Positions 27,934 through 37,732 of a DNA stretch of 64,000 nt are shown piece by piece. The translations under genes were made by a program, and so were the position numbers. The stretch lies in NCBI RefSeq assembly GCF_030908545.1, contig NZ_CP133083.1, positions 1,922,001-1,986,000 of the forward strand. Direction: 5' to 3'. Position 1 is the stretch's first letter, and the number at the start of each line of letters is the position of its first letter. The notes beneath the pieces were generated by a model. The model did no database searches and was not told where the DNA came from. It saw nothing but the letters and a program-made list of their open reading frames with translations. The DNA is from Nitrosomonas sp. sh817 (lineage in GTDB: Bacteria > Pseudomonadota > Gammaproteobacteria > Burkholderiales > Nitrosomonadaceae).

Positions 27934-28311
27934 TTACGCCGCACGGCGGCCATCGACGCTCAAGGCACCTGCACCGTGTATCGCCAGCAGCAATAATCCG
28001 CCCGTAATCGCAATGTTTTTCATGAACATGATCTGCTGCATCTGATCCGCCAGATTACTGTGGAAAATCACCGCAGCCGCCAAAGTAAACCCAGCCAATG
28101 CCAGCGATATCCATTTTGTCTGCCAACCGGCAATAAGCGCCAAGCCGCCGCCGATTTCCAATGCGATCACCAGCGGCAATAGCATTCCCGGCACGCCCAT
28201 CGCTTCCATATAACCTTGCGTGCCTGCATAACCGCCGATTTTAAATATTCCCGACAACAAGAATATTTGCGCCAGAAATATGCGTGCAATCAATTGACCG
28301 GTTTTTCCCAT
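27934..28311 (-). CDS. DoxX-family membrane protein
   Basis: A 125-residue protein with four hydrophobic helices. The DoxX pattern is clear: RIFLAQIFLLSGIFKIGG near the start and PLVIALEIGGGLALIAGW in the middle. I choose ATG 28311 behind an AAGGAG site; the longer frame overlaps the pirin gene. DoxX proteins are small redox or quinone-linked membrane proteins with poorly settled roles. It lies 34 bases behind the pirin gene and probably shares its transcript. Confidence 0.85.
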   Translation of the reverse strand: MGKTGQLIARIFLAQIFLLSGIFKIGGYAGTQGYMEAMGVPGMLLPLVIALEIGGGLALIAGWQTKWISLALAGFTLAAAVIFHSNLADQMQQIMFMKNIAITGGLLLLAIHGAGALSVDGRRAA

Positions 28312-28345
28312 TTTGAGTCTCCTTCGAATGTAATGAGTAAAGCAA

Positions 28346-29212
28346 TTATTTACGTTTAATCCATGCGCGGTTGCGCACAAAACTGTTAGTCTGAAAATCC
28401 TGCAACGCCTGGTCGATTTCTTCCCGGGTATTCATCACAAACGGCCCGTACTGCACCACCGGTTCGCCGACCGGTTTACCGCTGACCACCAGCAGACGGG
28501 CTCCCTTGCTTCCTGCGGTAAAATCAAAAGTCTCATCAGCACTACTCAACGCCGCCAGGGAATGCAACGTCACGGTCTGATCACGCAATTGCCCATCACC
28601 TTCAAATACATACAAAAAACTATGGCGCTGCGCTGAAAAGCGGTGTTGAAAACGCTTGCCGGGTTGTATCCGGACATCAAAATATGAAACATCGGTAACA
28701 GGGTCGGCGATAGGCGACTGCGCATCGGCAAAGCGGCCGATCAATACTTTGATCTGGTAATCGGGCGTATTGATGACCGGAAAGGCTTCTGCGGCATATT
28801 CCTGGTATTCCGGATGATCCATCTTATGCGCCGCCGGCAAGTTGATCCACAGCTGAAAACCGCGCATCAAACCATTTTGCTGTTGCGGCATTTCCGAATG
28901 AATCACCCCGCTCGCGGCTTTCATCCATTGCGCCGAACCCGGCCCTAAATCGCCGCGGTTGCCCATGCTGTCCTGATGTTGCATATGACCGTCGATCATA
29001 TAAGTGAATGTGACGAAGCCACGATGCGGGTGTGACGGGAAGCCGGCCAGATAATCCTCCGGTTTGTCGCTGCTGATATGATCCAGCAACAAAAACGGAT
29101 CGAAATTGCGTATCACCGGTGTGCCGATGGTACGGTACACTGTCACGCCTGCGCCTTCCGGCACGGCTACTGCCGGGATGATCCGTGCTGCATTGATTGT
29201 CATTGTATCCAT
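28346..29212 (-). CDS. Pirin-family cupin protein
   Basis: A 288-residue bicupin. The pirin metal ligands are seen in PSHPHRGFVTFTYM (two His) and GVIHSEMP (His and Glu). A ribosome site AAAGGAGGG precedes ATG 29212. Pirins bind iron; some are quercetin dioxygenases, others act as regulators. It is transcribed away from the LysR gene at 29339, a usual sign that the regulator controls it together with the DoxX gene. Confidence 0.9.
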   Translation of the reverse strand: MDTMTINAARIIPAVAVPEGAGVTVYRTIGTPVIRNFDPFLLLDHISSDKPEDYLAGFPSHPHRGFVTFTYMIDGHMQHQDSMGNRGDLGPGSAQWMKAASGVIHSEMPQQQNGLMRGFQLWINLPAAHKMDHPEYQEYAAEAFPVINTPDYQIKVLIGRFADAQSPIADPVTDVSYFDVRIQPGKRFQHRFSAQRHSFLYVFEGDGQLRDQTVTLHSLAALSSADETFDFTAGSKGARLLVVSGKPVGEPVVQYGPFVMNTREEIDQALQDFQTNSFVRNRAWIKRK

Positions 29213-29338
29213 GATTCCCTCCTTTTAATCATCATGTTCATTTAACCGTCGGGAAGCATTATCATCGTTGTTATAATAAGAATAAACAGCCTTTAATAGA
29301 AATAACTGTTCTTATATTAGCAACAATAGGATATTTTT

Positions 29339-30259
29339 ATGGATCGATATGAAAATATGAACACGTTTGTGCGCGTGGTCGAAACCGGCAGCATCAGCGC
29401 CGCTGCGGATCGCATGGATGTCGCCAAATCCGTCGTAAGCCGTCGCTTGAAGGAACTCGAAACGCACCTGGGTGTGGAATTGTTTCACCGCACCACGCGG
29501 CAAATGAATCTGACCGACAGCGGCCGGGGATTTTATCAGCAAGCGGTGCGCATTCTCGCCGACGTTCTCGAAGCCGAACTGGCCACGTCGCAATCGCATG
29601 GCGCATTAAAAGGCGCCCTGAAAGTGACGGTGCCGCTGAGTTTCGGCTTGATGCACCTGGGGTCGGCCATCAATGAATTTTTGCAGCAACACCCGGACAT
29701 TGAATTCGATCTGGATTTCAACGACCGTCAAGTCGATTTGCTGACGGAAGGTTTCGATCTCGCCATCCGCATTGCCAGCCTGGCTGACTCAAGCTTAATC
29801 GCGCGCCGCCTCGCGCCTATCCAAACGATCCTGTGCGCCAGCCCGGATTATCTGGAACGGAATGGCATTCCACACGAGCTGGAAGCGCTGCGCCAACATC
29901 GTTGCCTGGCGTATAACCTGACCAACCCGATTGAACAGTGGCAGGTTTACGATGTCGGCGGGCAATTGATCAAAATTAGTACCAGACCCTACCTGAAAGC
30001 CGGCAACGGCGAATTCCTGCGCGATGCCGCCGTTGCGGGATTGGGTATCGTGCTGATACCGACGTTTATTGTCTACAAAGAAATCGAACGCGGCGCGCTG
30101 GTGCCGCTATTAACCGATTACCACTGCCCGCCGCTCTCCGCCTATGCCATCTACCCGCAAACTCGCCATTTGTCACAGCGCGTCCGGGCATTCGTGGATT
30201 TTATGGTTAAACGGTTCGAAGGTTTGCCTTATTGGGATAAATGCTTGAATAAAAGCTAA
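29339..30259 (+). CDS. LysR-family transcriptional regulator
   Basis: A 306-residue regulator. The N-terminal winged helix-turn-helix (FVRVVETGSISAAADRMDVAKSVVSRRL, residues ~10-37) is followed by an effector-binding domain of two lobes from ~90. It diverges from the pirin-doxX pair across 126 bases, so the shared gap should hold its operator. LysR regulators next to pirin genes often answer redox or aromatic signals; the effector here is unknown. Confidence 0.93.
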   Translation: MDRYENMNTFVRVVETGSISAAADRMDVAKSVVSRRLKELETHLGVELFHRTTRQMNLTDSGRGFYQQAVRILADVLEAELATSQSHGALKGALKVTVPLSFGLMHLGSAINEFLQQHPDIEFDLDFNDRQVDLLTEGFDLAIRIASLADSSLIARRLAPIQTILCASPDYLERNGIPHELEALRQHRCLAYNLTNPIEQWQVYDVGGQLIKISTRPYLKAGNGEFLRDAAVAGLGIVLIPTFIVYKEIERGALVPLLTDYHCPPLSAYAIYPQTRHLSQRVRAFVDFMVKRFEGLPYWDKCLNKS

Positions 30260-30316
30260 AATATTTCAGAATTACTCTAAATCAACCAAAATAGCTAAAA
30301 CCATCCATGCGAATCT

Positions 30317-30769
30317 TCATAGCATGTCTGGATACATGACGGTATGCAATACCGGTTCGATCCCGTTATCCTTTTCCTGGCAGCGGATCCACCAAACCGA
30401 TCCTTTTCTCACACTCAGTCCCGCCGGCACGACCGGAATCAGATAACGGACAATCTCGCCGATCGTCGGCTGATGTCCGACAACCACGACTGCGCCGGAT
30501 GCAGCCGGCCAGCCGGCCGCATTAAGCACCGCTTGCACGTTTGCACCCGGCCCGATGCTATCAACGGTTGTGAAATGTTCAGTCAAGGCGATCGCTGTTT
30601 GCTGTGTCCGCACGGCCGGGCTGACAATCACTCGGGTGTGCTCCGGAAGCTTCGCTCGCAGCCAATCAGCCATCCGTTGCGCTTGATCCAACCCTTTGCT
30701 TGTCAATTTGCGCGGCGCATCCGGGTAACTATTTTCAGCATCGGCATGCCGCCATAAAATTAATTCCAT
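30317..30769 (-). CDS. sixA: SixA-type phosphohistidine phosphatase
   Basis: A 150-residue histidine-phosphatase. The catalytic RHADAE lies at residues ~6-11, and the second His in VVGHQP near 97. Members remove phosphate from phosphohistidine proteins, for example in phosphotransferase or phosphorelay systems. It is 23 bases behind the DUF167 gene on the same strand, in a run sixA - yggU - yggT - proC. Confidence 0.88.
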   Translation of the reverse strand: MELILWRHADAENSYPDAPRKLTSKGLDQAQRMADWLRAKLPEHTRVIVSPAVRTQQTAIALTEHFTTVDSIGPGANVQAVLNAAGWPAASGAVVVVGHQPTIGEIVRYLIPVVPAGLSVRKGSVWWIRCQEKDNGIEPVLHTVMYPDML

Positions 30770-30792
30770 GGTATTTTGATCTTCCTGACGTT

Positions 30793-31098
30793 TTACAAAA
30801 AATGTTGTAGTTCGTTCAATCGTTGCTCCGGGTTCTGTATTGGTTGCTGAATCACCACCACCTTGCGGCGTGATTTTTCACCTTGTTTCAGAATCACTTG
30901 GCTCAACGGCACATTAAACCGATCCGCCAGATAGTTCAGCAACACCGTGTTGGCTTTACCGTCGACCGGTGGGGCTGCAAGCCTGATTTTCAATGCATCG
31001 CCGTATAGTCCGGTTATTCCGGTCATTTTCGCACCCGGTTGAATATGCAGTGTCAACACCAGATTATTCACTTTATCATAGTGATACCAGGGAGCCAT
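30793..31098 (-). CDS. yggU: DUF167 (YggU-type) protein
   Basis: A 101-residue protein with the DUF167 core LHIQPGAKMTGITGLYGDALKIRL and APPVDGKANTVLLNYLA. The biochemical function is not settled. The genes yggT and proC directly upstream match the conserved proC - yggT - yggU order of proteobacteria. Confidence 0.9.
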   Translation of the reverse strand: MAPWYHYDKVNNLVLTLHIQPGAKMTGITGLYGDALKIRLAAPPVDGKANTVLLNYLADRFNVPLSQVILKQGEKSRRKVVVIQQPIQNPEQRLNELQHFL

Positions 31099-31110
31099 TC
31101 GAGCAAGCGT

Positions 31111-31686
31111 TTAATGCAGCAGTGCCGAAATCTCCATGTGGAAACTCGCCACAATCATGAGCAGTACTTGAATCACAATGAGCACGAATAACGGTGATAA
31201 ATCGACATTCGCAATCGGCGCAATGCGTTTGCGGAAAATCATCAGAAATGGACGGGTAAAACTGTCGAGTAACGGCGCCAGCGGACTATTCGGATTAACC
31301 CAAGACAATACCGCTTGCATGATGATCATGACCAAAATGATATAGAGCGTCGTTTTGACAATGGAAACCATCCCCAGCAGCCCCATCACGCCCAGCGAAA
31401 AAATAATATTGGCATCGAAGTCATAACCTTGCATGACATAGACACTGGTCAAAATGATGCTTTCCAGCAGCCAGGCAAGCACCAAAGTTGACATGTCCAT
31501 GCCGCCCCATCCTGGGATGAATCGGCGCGCCGGTCTGACCATAAAATCAGTAACCGCAATTAAAAACTGCGAAACTGAATTGTAATAAGGCACTCGCAGC
31601 AGTTGAAAATAAAACCGCAATAACAATGCTAAAGAAAGCAAGCCCAGCAGGGTATCAATAAGAAAAACCAGGATCTGATTAGACAT
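31111..31686 (-). CDS. yggT: YggT-family membrane protein
   Basis: A 191-residue protein made of two YggT repeats (~residues 1-85 and 100-190), each with two hydrophobic helices and the pattern PARRFIPGWGGMD or PFLMIFRKRIAPI. The family is linked to cell division and osmotic behaviour in some species. It lies 12 bases upstream of yggU and 59 behind proC. Confidence 0.9.
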   Translation of the reverse strand: MSNQILVFLIDTLLGLLSLALLLRFYFQLLRVPYYNSVSQFLIAVTDFMVRPARRFIPGWGGMDMSTLVLAWLLESIILTSVYVMQGYDFDANIIFSLGVMGLLGMVSIVKTTLYIILVMIIMQAVLSWVNPNSPLAPLLDSFTRPFLMIFRKRIAPIANVDLSPLFVLIVIQVLLMIVASFHMEISALLH

Positions 31687-31745
31687 AGTAATTTTCCAGA
31701 AAACGAATTGTTAGTTAATGCAATGACTCACTGACAACATCACGC

Positions 31746-32558
31746 TTATATCTTGCCGTATTCATCGCTCATTTCACGGGAACGATCATTCGCCGCATGA
31801 ATAGCGGCTATGATCTTACACTTAATCTCATTTTTTTCCATTGTTTGAATTGCCTGTTCGGTGGTACCACCTTTGGAGGTCACGCGCGCTCGCAAAAGCG
31901 TCACATCATCATCGCTCGAACCCGCTAACTTGCTGGCGCCTGTAAAAGTCAGCAAACTTAAACGCCTGGCTTGCTCAGTTGTTAAACCCAACTCTACGCC
32001 CGCTTGCTGCATGGCTTCCATGAAATAGAAAACATAAGCCGGTCCGCTGCCAGAAATCGCGGTAACGGCGTGCAATAATTCTTCGCCGTCCACCCAAAGC
32101 GTCGAACCAACCGCTGCCAGAATCGACTCGGCATTTTTCTTGTCTTGCTCATCGATTCCCGGCGCCGCGTATAAACCGGCCACGCCGCTTCCCACCAGTG
32201 AAGGCGTATTCGGCATGGCGCGAATGACCCTATCATGGCCATTTAACCAGCGCACGATATCCGTGGCGCATATGCCGGCGGCAATCGATATGACTAATTG
32301 ATTATTCAACAACGGCGCAAGATCTTTTGTGAGATCAGGAAATTGCTGCGGTTTCACGGATAATACGATGACATCGCTGCCGGTAACGCCATCCGCAAGA
32401 CTCTCATAAACGGCAATGCCGAAATCCAGTTTTAATTGTTCACGGCTTCCGGGATTGATTTCAACCACCTGCAATTGCCGGGCGGAGAAACCCTGTTTCA
32501 ACAACCCGCTGATTAATGCGGACGCCATATTCCCGCCGCCAACAAACGTAATTTTCAT
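31746..32558 (-). CDS. proC: Pyrroline-5-carboxylate reductase
   Basis: A 270-residue enzyme for the last step of proline synthesis (P5C plus NAD(P)H to proline). The Rossmann start reads ITFVGGGNMASALISGL. The family signature lies near residues 160-185 (LHAVTAISGSGPAYVFYFME), with LLRARVTSKGGTTEQAI towards the end. The C-terminus matches the family. The upstream gap to mutM holds a MITE-like element that may have separated proC from its original promoter region. Confidence 0.95.
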   Translation of the reverse strand: MKITFVGGGNMASALISGLLKQGFSARQLQVVEINPGSREQLKLDFGIAVYESLADGVTGSDVIVLSVKPQQFPDLTKDLAPLLNNQLVISIAAGICATDIVRWLNGHDRVIRAMPNTPSLVGSGVAGLYAAPGIDEQDKKNAESILAAVGSTLWVDGEELLHAVTAISGSGPAYVFYFMEAMQQAGVELGLTTEQARRLSLLTFTGASKLAGSSDDDVTLLRARVTSKGGTTEQAIQTMEKNEIKCKIIAAIHAANDRSREMSDEYGKI

Positions 32559-32586
32559 AGTAACCCTTTTATCGTGTCATCAACTC

Positions 32587-32732
32587 AAGGGCACCTCTAA
32601 AAATCCAGATTTTGTCACAACACTTTGTTGCTAGCAAAAAAATTTCCTTACATATCAATCATATGCCGCGTCAATATGTTTTGCTCGCGCCTCGTTTTGT
32701 TTAAAACTTTGAATTTCTAGAGATGCTCTTAA
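32587..32732. mobile_element. MITE-like element, family 2
   Basis: About 146 bp with imperfect inverted ends: AGGGCACCTCTAAAAATCC on the left and, read inverted, AGAGCATCTCTAGAAATTC on the right (14 of 19 positions agree). It has no ORF. The ends are unrelated to family 1. It lies between the mutM stop (32741) and the proC start (32558). Confidence 0.6.
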
Positions 32733-32740
32733 CCCAATCA

Positions 32741-33571
32741 TCAGCGCTGGCAGACCGGACAATAAAAGCTGGAGCGCTGATTCTGCCTGATTTGTTTAAT
32801 AATGCTTCCACATTTTTTACAATGCTGCCCTTCCCGTCCATAAACCCAATAGTGCTGCTGAAAATACCCCGGCGTTCCGTCGCTATGGACGAAATCGCGC
32901 AAGCTGCTCCCTCCCGCCTCAATCGCTTGCTGCAACGTCTGTTTAACCGCATGAACCAATTTTTCATAGCGGATTTTGCTGATTTTGCCGCTTGCGGTTT
33001 TAGGATGTATTCCAGCGGTAAACAAAGCTTCATTGGCGTAAATGTTCCCGACACCCACGACGATTTGTTGATTCATCAGCGTCTGCTTGATGCTGGCAAC
33101 GCGGCCGCGGGTTTGATCAAACAATCCGCTGGCATTGAATTCCAGCGTCAACGGTTCCGGCCCCAGATTGACCAGCAAGGGATGAAGCAATGCATCGCCC
33201 GCATGCCATAATACCGCGCCAAAACGGCGCGGATCCCGCAATCTCAATACCGTTTCATTGCGCAGCACCAAGTCAAAGTGATCATGCTGATGGGGTAATC
33301 CGGCTTTTCCGGCGTCCGTCAGCGGATAAACCCGCAAACTGCCCGACATGCCCAGATGAATGATTAGTGTGCCGTCCCCGCAATCCAGCAGCAAATATTT
33401 TGCCCGTCTGCGAATTTCTTGAATGGTCAATCCACTAACCAGCGACGGCAGATTATCCGGTACCGGCCAACGCAGTTTTGCATTGCGGACGATGACCTTT
33501 GCAATGGTTTGTCCCTGCAAGTAAGGCGCAATGCCGCGCCGTGTTGTTTCGACTTCCGGCAGTTCCGGCAT
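32741..33571 (-). CDS. mutM: Formamidopyrimidine-DNA glycosylase
   Basis: A 276-residue DNA-repair enzyme that removes 8-oxoguanine. The catalytic N-terminus PELPEVE is intact, and the C-terminal zinc finger shows [10 protein letters not shown] and CPVCQ. The helix-two-turn-helix segment [13 protein letters not shown] is present. The ATG overlaps the stop of the DUF4340 gene (TGATG), so it is translated as the last gene of the ABC operon. Confidence 0.95.
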   Translation of the reverse strand: MPELPEVETTRRGIAPYLQGQTIAKVIVRNAKLRWPVPDNLPSLVSGLTIQEIRRRAKYLLLDCGDGTLIIHLGMSGSLRVYPLTDAGKAGLPHQHDHFDLVLRNETVLRLRDPRRFGAVLWHAGDALLHPLLVNLGPEPLTLEFNASGLFDQTRGRVASIKQTLMNQQIVVGVGNIYANEALFTAGIHPKTASGKISKIRYEKLVHAVKQTLQQAIEAGGSSLRDFVHSDGTPGYFQQHYWVYGREGQHCKKCGSIIKQIRQNQRSSFYCPVCQR

Positions 33572-34446
33572 CAGTGACCGGGTGTTGATAATTGCGGCTG
33601 GATAGCATGCGGATCAAGCAATTGCCGGCCGGCTTCAATTGAAAAATGATAACCGATGCCATTGCCCGGTCTCAGCAAAATGATGGATGATTCATTTTGC
33701 AATACTTCAAAATCAATGGTTCGCCCATCTTGTAATTCAATTCCGATTTTACTTTTTTCAGTCGAACCGGCTTCAGCGGGACCGCCGATTGTCAATTCGG
33801 CAGCCGGTAACGATTGCCAGCGTTCTATCCATTGCACAATCGTTTCATGCTCGATTGACTCACTTTGATTTTGCGAAGCGACCTGCCATTGATCATCTTG
33901 CATCGCAATTTCGAATTGCGGCAAAACAAACTTGCTCGGATTTTCACCCGGTTGCAACATCACCGGATTGATCAATTCTGCCGCGCTGTGCGGCAATAAC
34001 AAGCCGTAGCGCGGCGAAATCAAATAAACATGTTGCTCCGTCTGAACATATTGCTGATGCTTGACCGGGGCGAAACCGCCAAATCCAATCGATTGATCGT
34101 CTATAAAAAGCCGGATGCTGGGTTGCAGCAGACCAAAACGACCCAAGTCGGCCGCGGGAAGCTGATGCTCGCTACGCGCATTCAAAATTTCCAATATTGC
34201 TTCAACCTTTCGCTGATCCACCGCAGCGTCCACCGGCTTGATCATGCGCCAATGAGCGCCGGAACGTTCAAGCGCGATTTCTTCCTGATGACGCCGGATG
34301 ATGCGCAAGCTGTGCACAAGCGCCTCGGGTTTATTGAAAACCGGATATTCCAATAGTTCTTGTGACGGCGGCCTGAAATATAGAAACACCAGCAAACCCG
34401 CGATGGTGGCAAACATGATCCAATTGAGACGCGCATGATGTGTCAT
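33571..34446 (-). CDS. DUF4340-domain protein
   Basis: A 291-residue protein with one N-terminal membrane helix ([18 protein letters not shown]) and a periplasmic DUF4340 region. I set the start at ATG 34446, which overlaps the stop of the GldG-like gene (ATGA) and has an AGGAG site. The family regularly accompanies GldG-type ABC operons. Its function is unknown; a role in assembling an envelope complex is likely from context. Confidence 0.8.
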   Translation of the reverse strand: MTHHARLNWIMFATIAGLLVFLYFRPPSQELLEYPVFNKPEALVHSLRIIRRHQEEIALERSGAHWRMIKPVDAAVDQRKVEAILEILNARSEHQLPAADLGRFGLLQPSIRLFIDDQSIGFGGFAPVKHQQYVQTEQHVYLISPRYGLLLPHSAAELINPVMLQPGENPSKFVLPQFEIAMQDDQWQVASQNQSESIEHETIVQWIERWQSLPAAELTIGGPAEAGSTEKSKIGIELQDGRTIDFEVLQNESSIILLRPGNGIGYHFSIEAGRQLLDPHAIQPQLSTPGH

Positions 34447-35807
34447 GGTGTTGCTTTTCTCCTGCGATACCACCAGATACTGATCCCGGTTGCCAGAAAC
34501 AGCAGAGGCAATACCACCATCTGCCCCGCTGCCATCAGTGTCAGTTGCGATTGATTCAACATCAGATTGTTATCGATCGTTGCGCGGGGTTGAATGACCA
34601 TCATCTCTTCATCACCAGTCAGCCAATTGACCAGATTAATGCCGAAATCCAGATTATTACCATTGCCCAGATAAGTATTGGCCAGAAAATGGCCGCTGCC
34701 GACTATCACGACACGCTGTTCGCGGTCGTTGATATTACGGGAAAGTGCCGCGGCGACACTGATGGGACCGGGGACATCGGCCGCTTCGTCAAATGCGATC
34801 CCGGCATTCAAATCGCCGGTTTCGACCCACCCATCCGGCGCCACTTCAACCAGCGAAACACTATTCCAGTCGGCGTTGTCATCAATGGTAATCTGGCGCG
34901 CATAAGGGAACACCGTAATATATTGGAAACCGCTGGTTATCGGGTGCTGACCATAGACCGCGCCCAGCGAAAAAGTCACCGGCGCTTTGAGCTGCTCGGC
35001 ATGCGGATCCACAACAGTACCCGGCGTTAGCGTCAGACGTAATTTTTCAGTCAGCGGCAATAGGCCGCGCAGCGATTCCTGATCGACCAGCCATAACAAA
35101 TTGCCGCCCCGGTCGATATACTCCAGCAATTTATCCACTTCACCCGGTAACAAGTCCACTTGCGGCGAAGCAATGATCAACAGATCCGCATTCAATGGAA
35201 TATCCCGTTCGATCGCCAGATTCAGCGATTGATTGCTAAACCCGGATCTTTGCAAAGATTTTCCAAATTCTCCCAAGTCAAAATTCGCATGGCCATCCAG
35301 CTTACGTTCGCCATGTCCGCTTAATTCGATGATTAATTTATCTTCCAGCCGCGCCAATCGCATCAGCGCATTCGAAAAAGTCTGCTCATTGATTACCGCG
35401 AGATGCTCGGTTTTATGCCGGTAGGAAATCACCATCTCACCATTGATCTGTACATTTGCTTGTTGTGCGAGCAACGGTTGTTCCACTGGATCAATGAATT
35501 GCAGCACAAGATCCGGTTTAATCCGTTGATATAACGATATAAAATCGGCAATGACTTTACGGATGTCCCCGATTTCCGCTTGATATTCGGTCGCATAGGC
35601 AGTTACCTGCACCGGCCCGGGCAACTTTTGCAATATGTCGATACTGGCTTCATTGAGGCTGTTTCGTTGATTTTGGCTGATATCCCATTGCATTCGATAT
35701 TGCGTTGCAAGATACCCCAGCACAACCATCAGCACTAATAACAGAATAACGAAAACACCGTGACGAATCCGGTGTTGCTGGCGCAGTTTATGGTTAATTC
35801 CGGTCAT
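34443..35807 (-). CDS. GldG-type auxiliary protein of an ABC transporter
   Basis: A 454-residue protein with an N-terminal helix (VFVILLLVLMVVLGYLA), a large periplasmic part and a C-terminal helix followed by a basic tail ([10 protein letters not shown]). The segment VQVTAYATEYQ and the motif LIIASPQVDLLPGEVDKLLEYIDRGGNLLWLVD belong to the GldG/ABC_transp_aux domain. It lies 19 bases behind the permease gene. Similar proteins serve gliding or envelope transport systems; here the cargo is unknown. Confidence 0.85.
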   Translation of the reverse strand: MTGINHKLRQQHRIRHGVFVILLLVLMVVLGYLATQYRMQWDISQNQRNSLNEASIDILQKLPGPVQVTAYATEYQAEIGDIRKVIADFISLYQRIKPDLVLQFIDPVEQPLLAQQANVQINGEMVISYRHKTEHLAVINEQTFSNALMRLARLEDKLIIELSGHGERKLDGHANFDLGEFGKSLQRSGFSNQSLNLAIERDIPLNADLLIIASPQVDLLPGEVDKLLEYIDRGGNLLWLVDQESLRGLLPLTEKLRLTLTPGTVVDPHAEQLKAPVTFSLGAVYGQHPITSGFQYITVFPYARQITIDDNADWNSVSLVEVAPDGWVETGDLNAGIAFDEAADVPGPISVAAALSRNINDREQRVVIVGSGHFLANTYLGNGNNLDFGINLVNWLTGDEEMMVIQPRATIDNNLMLNQSQLTLMAAGQMVVLPLLFLATGISIWWYRRRKATP

Positions 35808-35826
35808 GGCTCACGATCAAACAAGA

Positions 35827-36570
35827 TTAGTCATGTAATCGTTCCCCTTCGAGACGGCGGATTGTCAGCACCAGAAATGCAACCATAAACAATAGGAAAT
35901 AGCTGATCGCCAGCGTATCGATCAAACCTTGATTGAAGTACCGGAAATACTTCAACAATGAAAAATAATGCAACCACCCTTCGGTTTCACTGGCAGCCAG
36001 ATCGATCATCCAAAGCCCGAGTAACGCCGCTAATGAAGCAACTGCGGCAATGGCCGGCTGGGCTGTCAAGCTTGAGAAATACAACCCAAGCGCGGAAAAA
36101 CAAGCGGTCAAAAAAAACAAACCCAGCAAATTACTCGCGATCAACCCCATGTCCAGTACTCCACCCAGTAATAAGGACAAGGATAATAACGCGATCAGGA
36201 TGGCAATGATGGTAAAAAAAATCATGAGCGCGAAAAATTTTCCGAGAACGATAGCAGTAATGGAAACCGGTGCGGCGAGCAGAAAACCAAGCGTGTGATT
36301 GCGCCGTTCCTCCGCGAATAAACGCATGGATAGTATAGGGGCAATCATCATCAAGACGATGGCCGCTAAGGCGAAAACAGGCGACACGATCATTTCGGTT
36401 ACGCCGGGGGGATTTGCGATTTGCAGCATCTGCGGTTGAATTTCAAGAAACGCATCGAGCCGGATCAGAAAGAACCAAGTCAGAATCAATTGAATCGCCG
36501 CTAGCAATACCCATGCGAGCGGAGAAATAAACAGCATCATTAATTCTTTCCGGATGATGATTGCAATCAT
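35827..36570 (-). CDS. ABC-2 permease of the GldG-type system
   Basis: A 247-residue permease with six hydrophobic segments. The start at ATG 36570 (MIAIIIRKELMMLF) fits the GldF/NosY-type family; the longer frame overlaps the ATPase gene. The conserved SMRLFAEERRNHTLGFLLAAPVS segment is typical. It is 17 bases downstream of the ATPase gene. Confidence 0.88.
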   Translation of the reverse strand: MIAIIIRKELMMLFISPLAWVLLAAIQLILTWFFLIRLDAFLEIQPQMLQIANPPGVTEMIVSPVFALAAIVLMMIAPILSMRLFAEERRNHTLGFLLAAPVSITAIVLGKFFALMIFFTIIAILIALLSLSLLLGGVLDMGLIASNLLGLFFLTACFSALGLYFSSLTAQPAIAAVASLAALLGLWMIDLAASETEGWLHYFSLLKYFRYFNQGLIDTLAISYFLLFMVAFLVLTIRRLEGERLHD

Positions 36571-36586
36571 GAGGCAATTCCTAATT

Positions 36587-37315
36587 TCATTGGGTAAGCT
36601 GTGTGAATACCGATTCCAGGTGCACATCGCGCTGTTGTATTTCCGGCATGCTTTGATTGAAGACTACTTGACCTTTATGCAAGATTTGCACACGATCACA
36701 AATACTTTCAACTTCCGGTAACAGATGGGTCGACAAAATAACGCTGCTGGTTTTGCCCAAATCACGAATTAATTGACGGATTTCGCGCATCTGATTCGGA
36801 TCCAGCCCCACGCTGGGTTCATCCAGAATAATGACAGCCGGATTATGGATGATGGCCTGCGCAAGACCTACACGTTGCTGAAATCCTTTCGACAAGGCGC
36901 CAATTAACCGATCACCGCAATCATTCAATCCGCAGCGCTGTTTAACATTTTTCATCGCGGCGGGCACCGCTTGTTTAAGCACGCGATGCAACCTGGCCGC
37001 CAATCGTAAATATTCATCAACTGTCAAATCCGGATAGAGCGGCGGTATTTCCGGTAAAAAGCCCACATGCGCCTTAGCTGCTATCGGATCTTCCGATAAG
37101 TCGACACCGCAAATCTGTATGCTGCCGCTCCCGGGCGCCAAAATGCCGGTGAGCATGCGCATGGTCGTACTTTTTCCGGCACCATTCGGCCCAAGCAATC
37201 CTAACACTTCACCTCTGCGCAGCTCCAGATTCACATGATCGACCGCCACAAAGCGACCATATTCACGGCATAAATTTCGAGCCGACAAGGTAATTTCGGT
37301 TACTGTTTCAGTCAT
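36587..37315 (-). CDS. ABC transporter ATPase (GldA/NosF-like)
   Basis: A 242-residue ATPase: Walker A GPNGAGKST (~residue 38), signature LSKGFQQRVGLAQA and Walker B VIILDEPSVGLDP. I choose ATG 37315 (MTETVTEI). It opens the five-gene operon ATPase - permease - GldG - DUF4340 - mutM. The signature LSKG instead of LSGG is common in this subgroup. Confidence 0.9.
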   Translation of the reverse strand: MTETVTEITLSARNLCREYGRFVAVDHVNLELRRGEVLGLLGPNGAGKSTTMRMLTGILAPGSGSIQICGVDLSEDPIAAKAHVGFLPEIPPLYPDLTVDEYLRLAARLHRVLKQAVPAAMKNVKQRCGLNDCGDRLIGALSKGFQQRVGLAQAIIHNPAVIILDEPSVGLDPNQMREIRQLIRDLGKTSSVILSTHLLPEVESICDRVQILHKGQVVFNQSMPEIQQRDVHLESVFTQLTQ

Positions 37316-37732
37316 GCGGCATTCCGGCAATTAAATAATTTCATGATAGCAATGAACCAGGCTTATCAAAGTTGACAATACCCGGCCTGATCCAAGTATA
37401 CGTCCGATCACTCGACAATTCACCGGTTTCGACTCGACTAACCCGGAACCGGGTTTGTGCGACGAACGTTAATTGTCATGATCACGATTCTTTTATGCAA
37501 ATCGATCGCGGCTCATTCGATCTCATTGGAATATTATCGGCAATTTTAAACACCCGGCTGTTGCATTAACACAACACATTGATTCGGTTATCCGAATAAT
37601 CAAATCGAGATATTACACACGAATTTACTTGAAGTAGTAGAATTGAAAAGGCTTTTAGAATATGATTGCAAAACATTTTTGTATAATCAATAGAACTCTA
37701 TGAATCAGAGTTTTCATTAAAAGGACAACAGC
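37316..37732. other. Divergent intergenic region before ompA
   Basis: 417 bases between the ABC operon and the OmpA gene. It contains a compact palindrome AACCCGGAACCGGGTT (37440-37455) and a TATAAT hexamer at 37682-37687 about 45 bases before the ompA start, though no matching -35 box at standard spacing. It probably holds both promoters. Confidence 0.4.

Noticed and set aside
37642..37687. Full promoter for ompA (TTGAAA with TATAAT)
   Set aside because: The hexamers are too far apart; only the TATAAT-like box is noted.
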